The notes under the pieces are model-generated. The model did no database searches. It was given only the letters and a program-made list of their open reading frames with translations, and was not told the origin of the DNA. Positions 57,329 to 64,000 of a stretch of 64,000 bases of DNA are shown one piece after another. The DNA is from an uncultured Ellagibacter sp. Its GTDB lineage: Bacteria; Actinomycetota; Coriobacteriia; Coriobacteriales; Eggerthellaceae. Position numbers and translations under genes: made by a program. Position 1 is the first letter of the stretch. Each line of letters begins with the position of its first letter. The DNA is taken from contig NZ_CAKUBT010000010.1 of NCBI RefSeq assembly GCF_934643285.1, positions 15,586 through 79,585 of the forward strand, in the 5' to 3' direction.

Positions 57329-60238
57329 ATGCAGGAAGGGAAGGCTTGTTCCTTCGATGTGGTGGTCGTCGGAGCTGGCATTGCTGGGTGCACGGCGGCC
57401 CGCGAGCTTGCGAGCTACGACCTGTCCATCTGTGTGCTCGAGGCGGGAAACGACATTGCCTGCGGTGCGACCCGGGCGAACTCCGCTATCGTGCATGCGG
57501 GCTTCGACCCCGCGCCCGGTACGCTCAAGGCGCGCTTCAACGTCGAGGGCTCGAAGGCGTATCCGCGCTGGTGCGACGAGCTTGGCGTGCAGTTTCGTCG
57601 CAACGGGTCGATGGTGCTCGCTTTCGACGCCGAGGGTCGTTTGAAGCTCGAGGAGCTTGTCCGCCGCGCCGACGCGAACGGGGTTGAGGGCGTGCGCATC
57701 GTGTCGGGGAATCGGGCGCGCGAGATGGAGCCGAACGTCTCGCCCGAGGTCGCCTGCGCGCTCGTGGCACCGACGGGCGGCATCGTCGATCCCTATGGCT
57801 TCGCCTTCGCGGCGGCCGAGAACGCGTGCGGCAACGGCGTGAGGTTCCTGTTCAATCATCGCGTGGAGCGCATCGTTCGCGTAGGCGGTGGCTTCATCAT
57901 TGAGGTCGCGGGGGAGCGTTTCTCCGCGCGGGCGGTCGTGAATGCGGCGGGACTTTTCGCTGACGAGATGAACAACATGGTCTCGGGGAAGCGCTTCTCC
58001 ATCACGCCGCGCCGGGGCGAGTACTATCTCTACGACACCGAATACGCCACCACGTTCGAGCACACGATGTTTCAGGTGCCCGGCCCGCTCGGCAAGGGAG
58101 TGCTCGTCACGCCCACAATTCACGGCAACATGCTCATCGGCCCGAACTCGGTTTCCCAGGCATCCAAGACCGACCTTTCGACGACACAGGAGGGGCTTGC
58201 CGACATCGTCGAACGCGCGCGCCGCACCTGGCCTGCGGCTTCTCCCCGCGGCGCTATCACGAACTTCGCGGGGCTGCGCGCGGCGGGCGAATCGGGCGAC
58301 TTCGTCATCGGCGAGGCGGCGGATGCGCCCGGGTTCTTCAACATCGCCTGCTTCGAATCGCCTGGCCTGACGTCTGCTCCTGCGGTGGCGACCTTCATCG
58401 CCTCTCAGGTTGCGGCTCGCTTGGGGGCGGGCGGCAATCCGTCGTTTAATCCGCGCCGCGCGCCGCAACTTCCCTTCACGGCCATGACCGACGAGCAGCG
58501 CGAACGTGCTATCGCGAGCAATCCGGCGTTCGGGCATGTGGTCTGCCGCTGCTGCGAGGTGACCGAGGCGGAAGTGGTGCGCGCGCTGCATGGCCCCCTT
58601 CCCGTGCTCTCGCTCGACGCGATCAAGTGGCGCACGGGCGCTACGATGGGGCGCTGCCACGGCGGCTTTTGCTCGCCTGAACTTGTGGAAATCATGTCGC
58701 GCGAGCTGGGTTGCGCGCCCGACGCGATCGACAAGCGGCTTGCGGGGTCGAGGATGATCGCATCCGCCCGCGCCGACTACGTCGAGCTCGTGCGCGCGGG
58801 CGGGAGCCCCTCCAAAGGTGAGGCTCCTGAGGAAGCGGATGCGCGACATGCGGCGTCGGACGTGCGGCGAAGCGAGCTGGGTGCGCCCGCGCGGATTGAG
58901 GACAGCTTCGACGTGGTCGTCATCGGCGGCGGCGCGGCGGGCATGGCGGCGGCTGCGAGCGCGCGGCGTGCGGGCGCGGCTCGCGTGGCCATGGTCGATC
59001 GCGAGGAGCGCCCGGGCGGCGTGCTCAAGCAGTGCGTGCACAACGGCTTCGGCCTGCACCGTATGAAGGCCGAGCTTACCGGCCCCGAATATGCGGCGCA
59101 AGAGGATCAGGCCGTCATCGATGTGGGTGTGACCTGCGAATACGGCGTATCAGTGCTGCGCATCGACGACGAGGGCGCAGGAAAGCTCGTCGTCGGCACA
59201 CGATTCGGTGCCGAACTTTTCCTCCACGCGAAAGCCGTGGTTTTGGCGACGGGAAGCCGCGAGCGTGGGCTGGGGGCGCTCGGCATCGCGGGGGCGCGTC
59301 CCTCGGGGGTCTACACGGCGGGCTGCGCGCAGAATTTCATGAACTTACAGGGGCTTGTCCCCGGATCGACTGCGGTGGTGCTCGGTTCGGGCGACATTGG
59401 GCTTATCATGGCGCGCCGCATGTCGCTTTCGGGAATCAGGGTGCTCGGCGTGTACGAGATCATGCCGTTTTCCTCGGGATTGCGCCGCAACATCGTGCAA
59501 TGCCTCGACGACTTCGGCATCCCGTTGCACCTGTCGCGCACGGTGGTGCGGCTCGAGGGCGAGACGCGCCTTCGAGCCGTCGTTGTGGCGGACGTCGATC
59601 CTGCGACGCGGCGCCCCATCGAGGGCACCGAGGAGCGCATCCCCTGCGACACGCTGGTGCTTTCGTGCGGACTCATTCCTGAAAACGAGGTTGCGAAAAC
59701 GGCCGGGGTGACGCTCTCGCCGATAACGGGGGGCGCCGTCGTCGACGAGTGCTTGGCAACGAGCGTGCCTGGGGTATTCGCCTGCGGAAATGCCCTGCAC
59801 GTGCACGATTTGGCGGACTTCGCGTCCGAGGAAGGCGAGCGGGCGGGGGCTTCTGCGGCCGCCTTCGCGCGTGGCGACACGTCGGCCGCAACGCGCACGA
59901 AGGGCGTGCCGGGCGAGTCGTCCATCGAAGTGGTAGCCGGAAAAGGCGTGCGCTACGTCGTGCCCCAGGTAATTTCCCGTGATGCGGAAGAGCCGGTGAC
60001 GCTTTCCTTCCGCGTATCCGATGTTATCGAGGGTGTGCGGTTCGAGGTTCGCTCGTGCGATGACGCGGGTGCGGGCGAGGTGCTTGCGCGGGCTCGCGAT
60101 ATGGTGGCGGTTCCCGCCGAGATGCGGCGCATGAAGGTCGATGCGGAGAGCTTGGCCGAGTGTTCGCGCATCGTCGTGTCGGCGGTAAGCGGGTTTGCCG
60201 GGCGGCAAGTGCCCGCCGCGGAAGGGGGCGCACGATGA
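57329..60238 (+). CDS. Fused GlpA-like dehydrogenase / FAD-NAD(P) oxidoreductase
   Basis: The 969-aa protein joins two units that are usually separate genes. Residues 1-385 are a DAO-type flavoprotein related to glycerol-3-phosphate dehydrogenase GlpA (FAD site VVVGAGIAGCTAARELA). About 400-455 is a BFD-like 2Fe-2S domain with C406, C408, C443 and C448 (VCRCC...RCHGGFC). From about 528 comes a pyridine-nucleotide-disulfide-reductase-like domain (VVIGGGAAGMAAAASARRAG; NAD-site VVLGSGDIGLIMARRM; C-terminal GVFACGNALHVHDLAD), with a further tail. Electrons from a glycerol-3-phosphate-like substrate could pass within one chain. It starts nine bases after ygiQ, and the DUF1667 partner overlaps its stop. 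Confidence 0.88.
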   Translation: MQEGKACSFDVVVVGAGIAGCTAARELASYDLSICVLEAGNDIACGATRANSAIVHAGFDPAPGTLKARFNVEGSKAYPRWCDELGVQFRRNGSMVLAFDAEGRLKLEELVRRADANGVEGVRIVSGNRAREMEPNVSPEVACALVAPTGGIVDPYGFAFAAAENACGNGVRFLFNHRVERIVRVGGGFIIEVAGERFSARAVVNAAGLFADEMNNMVSGKRFSITPRRGEYYLYDTEYATTFEHTMFQVPGPLGKGVLVTPTIHGNMLIGPNSVSQASKTDLSTTQEGLADIVERARRTWPAASPRGAITNFAGLRAAGESGDFVIGEAADAPGFFNIACFESPGLTSAPAVATFIASQVAARLGAGGNPSFNPRRAPQLPFTAMTDEQRERAIASNPAFGHVVCRCCEVTEAEVVRALHGPLPVLSLDAIKWRTGATMGRCHGGFCSPELVEIMSRELGCAPDAIDKRLAGSRMIASARADYVELVRAGGSPSKGEAPEEADARHAASDVRRSELGAPARIEDSFDVVVIGGGAAGMAAAASARRAGAARVAMVDREERPGGVLKQCVHNGFGLHRMKAELTGPEYAAQEDQAVIDVGVTCEYGVSVLRIDDEGAGKLVVGTRFGAELFLHAKAVVLATGSRERGLGALGIAGARPSGVYTAGCAQNFMNLQGLVPGSTAVVLGSGDIGLIMARRMSLSGIRVLGVYEIMPFSSGLRRNIVQCLDDFGIPLHLSRTVVRLEGETRLRAVVVADVDPATRRPIEGTEERIPCDTLVLSCGLIPENEVAKTAGVTLSPITGGAVVDECLATSVPGVFACGNALHVHDLADFASEEGERAGASAAAFARGDTSAATRTKGVPGESSIEVVAGKGVRYVVPQVISRDAEEPVTLSFRVSDVIEGVRFEVRSCDDAGAGEVLARARDMVAVPAEMRRMKVDAESLAECSRIVVSAVSGFAGRQVPAAEGGAR

Positions 60239-60591
60239 GCCGGAGGATCACCTGCATCCAGTGCCCGATGGGGTGCGTCATGAACGTCGGGTTCGCCGAG
60301 AACGGCGAGGTTACGAGCGTCGAGGGCAACTCGTGCGGCCGTGGGAAGAAGTACGCCCAGACCGAGGCAACTAACCCGGTCCGCACCGTGTGCGGCACCG
60401 TCTGCGCTCGGGGATGCCTGGAGCCGGTGAGCTATCGGACGAGCGCGCCGGTGCCCAAGGCGCTTGCGGGGGATGTCGCCCGCGTGGCGGCGGGGCTCTC
60501 TCTGTGCGTCCCCATCGCATTGGGCGATGTCATCTGCGAGAACGTGTGCGGCACGGGGGTTTCTCTCGTAGCGACGAAGTCGGTGGGGTAG
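60235..60591 (+). CDS. DUF1667 family protein
   Basis: The 118-aa protein has conserved cysteines in ITCIQCPMGCVM, GNSCGRGKKYA and CGTVCARGC, as in DUF1667 proteins. These are regularly the third partner of GlpA-like and FAD oxidoreductase genes and may bind a metal or iron-sulfur cluster for electron transfer. The ATG overlaps the previous stop, so the pair is translationally coupled and likely forms one complex. Confidence 0.92.
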   Translation: MSRRITCIQCPMGCVMNVGFAENGEVTSVEGNSCGRGKKYAQTEATNPVRTVCGTVCARGCLEPVSYRTSAPVPKALAGDVARVAAGLSLCVPIALGDVICENVCGTGVSLVATKSVG

Positions 60592-60760
60592 GGCTGTCGC
60601 GCCGCCTCGTCCCACCACCGTCTCGACATGAGCGACGCGTCGCGCGCAGCCCCATCCGTGCAGTGTTTCTGCAATGCGGTCGGTCGTTCTCGCAATCGTA
60701 TACAATCATAGGGTTGTATATCAGCGGCCGCGGTGCCGTTAAACCCGAGCGAGGGCACGC

Positions 60761-62587
60761 ATGGATTTGCACATAGCGAAGCGCACGGCGCCTCTGTTGA
60801 TTCTGGACATCATCGCCACGTACGTGGCCTATTGGCTGGCATCGCTTCTGACCAACGTCTACGACGAGGTGTTCACCAGCAACGAGATTTTCTTCATCTT
60901 GGGAATCCTCGCCGTGGTGAACATCGTGATCATGGGCGCGTTTCGCCTGTACAACAATTTATGGGAATACGCGAGCGTTGACGAGGCGCTGCAGATTGTG
61001 CTTTCCGTTGTCATATCAACCCTGGTGGGAGCTGTGTTCTTGTGGGTTATCAACGTGAGGCTTCCCATTCGCGTGTTCATCGGTGCGTCGATTCTGCTCG
61101 TGTTCCTCATGGGTGGCTACCGCCTTCTGTGGCGCATCAAGCGGCGCAAGAAGCGCGCATTCTCGGGCAACAACGTCGACCGCCTGCGAACGCTCGTCGT
61201 CGGTGCGGGCGAGACCGGCTCGCTTACCATCAATCGTATGGCCACGAAGGACCCGAACATGCCGGGTATTCCTATCGTCGCGACCGATGACGACCCGGCC
61301 AAGCGGGGCATGCGCATTCATGGCGTGAAGGTGGAAGGTTCAACCGACGACATCGAGGAGCTCGTGCGCAAGTACGATATCCAGCAGATCGTCGTTGCCA
61401 TTCCCTCGTCGACCCCTGCCGAGCGCAAGCGCATCTACAAAGTGTGCACGAAAACCGAGTGCGTGCTCAAGACGCTGCCCAACATCCGCGACCTGCGCAT
61501 CGACGAGCTGGGCGATGTTGCCCTGCGCGACGTCGACGTGACCGACCTTTTAGGGCGCGAGGAAGTGCAGCTCGACATGCGCATCGCGTATGCGTATGTA
61601 GCGGGCGAGACTGTGCTCGTCACGGGTGGCGGCGGCTCGATCGGCAGTGAGCTGTGCCGTCAGCTGGCGAAGGTCGCGCCGCGCCGCATCGTCATCTTCG
61701 ACATCTGCGAGAACGACGCCTACATGCTTCGCCAGGAACTGCTTCGCTCCTACGACGACATCGCGATCGACATTGAGATCGGCAGCATCTGCAACGAGGC
61801 GCGCGTGAACGAGGTGTTCGAGAAGTATCGCCCGGCGGTCGTCTTTCACGCGGCCGCCCACAAGCACGTGCCGCTCATGGAGGTATGCCCGCGCGAGGCC
61901 ATCGAGAACAACGTCTTCGGCACCTTGAACGTGGTGCGCGCGGCGGACGCTTTCGGCGTGGAGCACTTCACGTTCATCTCGACCGACAAGGCCGTGAACC
62001 CCACTTCGGTCATGGGCGCCACCAAGCGCATGGGCGAGATGATCATGCAGTACTATGCGCGCACGTCGAAAACCGTGTTCGCGGCGGTGCGCTTCGGCAA
62101 TGTGCTCGGCAGCAATGGCAGCGTGATTCCCCTGTTCAAGAAGCAGATTGCGGAAGGCGGCCCCGTGACGGTGACGCATCCCGACATCGAGCGCTTCTTC
62201 ATGACCATTCCCGAGGCGGTGCAGCTTGTCATCCAGGCGGGCGGCATGGCGAAGGGCGGCGAGATTTTCGTGCTCGACATGGGCGAGCCGGTGAAGATCG
62301 CGGATCTGGCGAAGAACCTCATCCGCCTGTCGGGTGCGCATGTGGGCATCGTCTACACCGGTCTGCGCGACGGCGAGAAGATGTACGAGGAGCTGCTGAT
62401 GGACGAGGAGAACACGCTTCCCACGTCCAACCACTCGATCATGATCTCGCAAGGCCAGGAAATCAGCCACGAGCAGGTAGCGCAGAAGCTCGGCGAGCTG
62501 CAAGAGGCAATCCACGACACCGATGAGCGGGCAATCAAGATTCTCGAAGAGGCCGTCCCCACCTACCACTTCACGAAGAATCGCTAA
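60761..62587 (+). CDS. Polysaccharide biosynthesis nucleotide-sugar dehydratase (CapD/WbpM/PglF family)
   Basis: The 608-aa protein has four N-terminal membrane helices (to about residue 120), a CoA-binding-like Rossmann domain (RTLVVGAGETGSLTI) and the catalytic SDR domain from about 287 (VLVTGGGGSIGSELCRQ). The active site reads ISTDKAVNPTSVMGATKRMGE, with the MxxxK form characteristic of membrane 4,6-dehydratases. It should convert UDP-GlcNAc or a similar sugar to a 4-keto-6-deoxy intermediate for glycans at the inner membrane. A GTATACAATC patch at about 60700 may hold the -10. A glycosyltransferase lies convergent to it. Confidence 0.92.
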   Translation: MDLHIAKRTAPLLILDIIATYVAYWLASLLTNVYDEVFTSNEIFFILGILAVVNIVIMGAFRLYNNLWEYASVDEALQIVLSVVISTLVGAVFLWVINVRLPIRVFIGASILLVFLMGGYRLLWRIKRRKKRAFSGNNVDRLRTLVVGAGETGSLTINRMATKDPNMPGIPIVATDDDPAKRGMRIHGVKVEGSTDDIEELVRKYDIQQIVVAIPSSTPAERKRIYKVCTKTECVLKTLPNIRDLRIDELGDVALRDVDVTDLLGREEVQLDMRIAYAYVAGETVLVTGGGGSIGSELCRQLAKVAPRRIVIFDICENDAYMLRQELLRSYDDIAIDIEIGSICNEARVNEVFEKYRPAVVFHAAAHKHVPLMEVCPREAIENNVFGTLNVVRAADAFGVEHFTFISTDKAVNPTSVMGATKRMGEMIMQYYARTSKTVFAAVRFGNVLGSNGSVIPLFKKQIAEGGPVTVTHPDIERFFMTIPEAVQLVIQAGGMAKGGEIFVLDMGEPVKIADLAKNLIRLSGAHVGIVYTGLRDGEKMYEELLMDEENTLPTSNHSIMISQGQEISHEQVAQKLGELQEAIHDTDERAIKILEEAVPTYHFTKNR

Positions 62588-62620
62588 AAAATGCCCGCAA
62601 CCAGGGGAGGTTGCGGGCAT
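62585..62620 (-). terminator. Intrinsic terminator of the glycosyltransferase operon
   Basis: AATGCCCGCAACC (62589-62601) pairs perfectly with GGTTGCGGGCATT (62608-62620). Six A's at 62585-62590 on the + strand read as a T-run on the - strand, so it acts chiefly for the leftward genes. Confidence 0.92.
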
Positions 62621-62670
62621 TGCTCGCTTAGCGGCTTCTCGTCGCGTTACCTTGCGACGGAGCTTGCTGC

Positions 62671-63786
62671 CTACTCGTTGGCCTCGCGGGCACGGTGCTT
62701 CTTGAAGTAGTTGATGGTCGCGAAGAATGTGTTCGCGACTCCGGTGTTCTTCAGGTTGTAGAATCCCTGCCCCATAAGCCCGCGCACGTAGGCGAGCTTG
62801 TCGATGCGCGGGCATTCCAGGCCGCGGAGGTCGGCGAACAGACGCTTGCAGCCAGGGGAAATCTCGCGATCGGAAAACACCAGGTCGGCGTTCATGCGCT
62901 CGAACATGTGGGTCGCCGCCTCGCGCACGCCCTCGCCGTCGAGCCCGACGACTTCCAGGATGCCCGAGAGATACGTGAAGCCGCGGCTGTTGTGCGCGCG
63001 CAGGATGCGCTCGTCGGTCACGCCGAGCTTCTCGAGGATGTCCATCATGTCGTTCCAGCGCTCGAGCGGCAGAAGCGTGCTGCGCTTCGCGAACGCCTCG
63101 GACTTCTCCGGCGTCTCCTCGCGATAGCAGTAGTACTCCTTGTCGGTGTAGAGGATGCGGTCGGTCTGGCAAAGCGTCTCGATGAGGAACGGGTTGTCCG
63201 CCCAGCCCGCGCCGGGAATCTCGCGGAAGCGAATGCCCTTGTCAAGCAGATACTGCTTGCGATAGATCGCCGACCAGATGGATGGGTGGTGGCACAGCAG
63301 ATGCGCCGCGTCCTTGATGGCGAACGGCTGGGTGGGCGGGTTGATGCGCCCGTGGTAGCTGCAGTTCATCTTGCGCTGCTTGGGCGTGTCGGGCATCCAG
63401 ATGCGCCAGTAGCCCGACTTCACGATGTCGATCGGCTCGGGGTACATGCGCGCGAGCGCAAGCAGGTCGGAGTACATGCCGCTCTCGATCCAGTCGTCGG
63501 GTTCGAGAATGGAAATCCACTCACCGTGCGACTCGTCGAGCCCGCGGTTGCAGGTGGCACCGTAGCCTTGGTTGTGCTTGTCGATCACCACGATGCGTTC
63601 GTCGCGCGCGGCATGGGCGCGCATGATGTCAAGCGAGTTGTCGGTGGAGCCGTCATTCAGACAGATAATTTCCAGGTTCTTGTACGTTTGCCCTTCGACG
63701 CTCTCGAGCGCCTGATCGAGGTAGGGTCCTGCGTTGTAGATGGGGATGATGACGGAAACCAGCGGTGCGAACTGCGAAGATGACAT
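62671..63786 (-). CDS. Family 2 glycosyltransferase
   Basis: The 371-aa enzyme has the GT-A opening LVSVIIPIYNAGPYLDQALESVEGQTYKNLEIICLNDGSTDNSLDI, NQGYGATCNRGLDES and the DxD-like metal site ILEPDDWIE. A C-terminal half carries WSAIYRKQYL and an aromatic-rich region. It should transfer a sugar to a cell-surface glycan at the cytoplasmic face. The start giving MSSSQFAPLV has AGGAG eight bases upstream; the longer frame overlaps the preceding gene. It follows the next gene by seven bases, as one leftward operon. Confidence 0.92.
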   Translation of the reverse strand: MSSSQFAPLVSVIIPIYNAGPYLDQALESVEGQTYKNLEIICLNDGSTDNSLDIMRAHAARDERIVVIDKHNQGYGATCNRGLDESHGEWISILEPDDWIESGMYSDLLALARMYPEPIDIVKSGYWRIWMPDTPKQRKMNCSYHGRINPPTQPFAIKDAAHLLCHHPSIWSAIYRKQYLLDKGIRFREIPGAGWADNPFLIETLCQTDRILYTDKEYYCYREETPEKSEAFAKRSTLLPLERWNDMMDILEKLGVTDERILRAHNSRGFTYLSGILEVVGLDGEGVREAATHMFERMNADLVFSDREISPGCKRLFADLRGLECPRIDKLAYVRGLMGQGFYNLKNTGVANTFFATINYFKKHRAREANE

Positions 63787-63793
63787 GATGCTC

Positions 63794-64000
63794 CTATTCG
63801 TTTTCCTGCGTATCCGCGGACGCAGCGTCGGCGGATGTGGCGTTCGCGCGCTCAGTCTTAGTGGGCTGCGCGTCCTCAGCGCTCGTATCCGCAAGCCCTG
63901 CGTCCACGAGCGCTTCCTGCACAGCCTTTCCGAGCATCTCCTTGTCGAGGCGCCCGAACTGCGAGGAGTCGCCCAAGAAGGTGAGGTGCTTCACGCTGCC
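63794..64000 (-). CDS. Unidentified protein, C-terminal fragment
   Basis: Sixty-eight codons up to a TAG are visible; the gene begins beyond the right edge. The readable part, KHLTFLGDSSQFGRLDKEML, continues into a helix and then a hydrophilic Ala/Thr/Asp-rich tail (TSADAASADTQENE). I do not recognise the family. Its stop overlaps the ribosome site of the glycosyltransferase gene, so it belongs to the same surface-glycan operon. Confidence 0.7.
   Translation of the reverse strand, partial: GSVKHLTFLGDSSQFGRLDKEMLGKAVQEALVDAGLADTSAEDAQPTKTERANATSADAASADTQENE

Noticed and set aside
1..64000. tRNA, rRNA, prophage or insertion-sequence genes
   Set aside because: I found no cloverleaf-like arms with a TTCGA loop in the gaps and no transposase, integrase or phage structural gene; the palindromic repeats carry no coding frame.

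Overview
The window is a GC-rich stretch of bacterial chromosome. Gene content, frequent GTG/TTG starts, short leaders and the gene set (molybdate and molybdopterin genes, flavoproteins, an SLH protein, F1Fo ATPase, str/S10 ribosomal cluster) suggest an anaerobic actinobacterium of the class Coriobacteriia, most likely an Eggerthellaceae member. That placement is inference from memory of such genomes, not a search. Almost everything is chromosomal housekeeping. I see no rRNA, tRNA, CRISPR array, prophage or intact insertion sequence. The accessory parts are one toxin-antitoxin pair and several families of palindromic or tandem repeats.

Layout. 1-7.4 kb: end of modA, modB (with a large extra N-terminal extracytoplasmic domain), modC, an AEC-type carrier, a SotB-like MFS exporter, then moaA and moaC; molybdate uptake and molybdopterin synthesis sit together, interrupted by elaborate intergenic repeats. 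7.7-12.4 kb: low-molecular-weight tyrosine phosphatase, yebC, ruvC-ruvA-ruvB (Holliday junction resolution), a DUF6483-type protein and a cold-shock protein. 12.7-24.8 kb: alanine/glycine symporter, two FAD proteins carrying in-frame repeat insertions, a Sua5-type t6A enzyme, an alpha/beta hydrolase, glpK, rpiB, glyA, upp and a dCMP deaminase. 25-32 kb: complete F1Fo ATP synthase operon (I-like,B,E,F,H,A,G,D,C). 32-41.5 kb: CobW-type GTPase, PcrA helicase, RHH/PIN toxin-antitoxin, one-chain L-serine dehydratase, family II pyrophosphatase, LysR regulator and a PQ-loop/SemiSWEET protein. 42-47 kb: rpsL-rpsG-fusA-rpsJ-rplC-rplD-rplW, in which tuf is missing between fusA and rpsJ and the S10 cluster stops at a terminator after rplW. 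47-64 kb: ABC/FtsX-type exporter with a long coiled coil, trigger factor, SLH protein, lipid kinase, YgiQ radical SAM protein, a fused GlpA-like/disulfide-reductase-like flavoprotein with DUF1667 partner, a CapD-type nucleotide-sugar dehydratase, a GT2 glycosyltransferase and the end of one more gene.

The strongest non-standard signals are: (1) a family of large extragenic palindromes between 2.8 and 5.6 kb, interleaved with 36-bp tandem units; (2) a second element family directly after yebC and upp whose terminator-like hairpin shows compensatory base-pair changes between loci and which is tandemly duplicated (82-bp period) after upp; (3) 42-bp and 36-bp repeats inserted in frame in two neighbouring flavoprotein genes; (4) an attenuator-like terminator in the upp leader; (5) the split S10 operon; (6) a trigger factor in which I cannot find the canonical ribosome-docking signature; and (7) architecture changes in ModB and the GlpA-like protein. 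No clearly new defence or biosynthetic system is evident.
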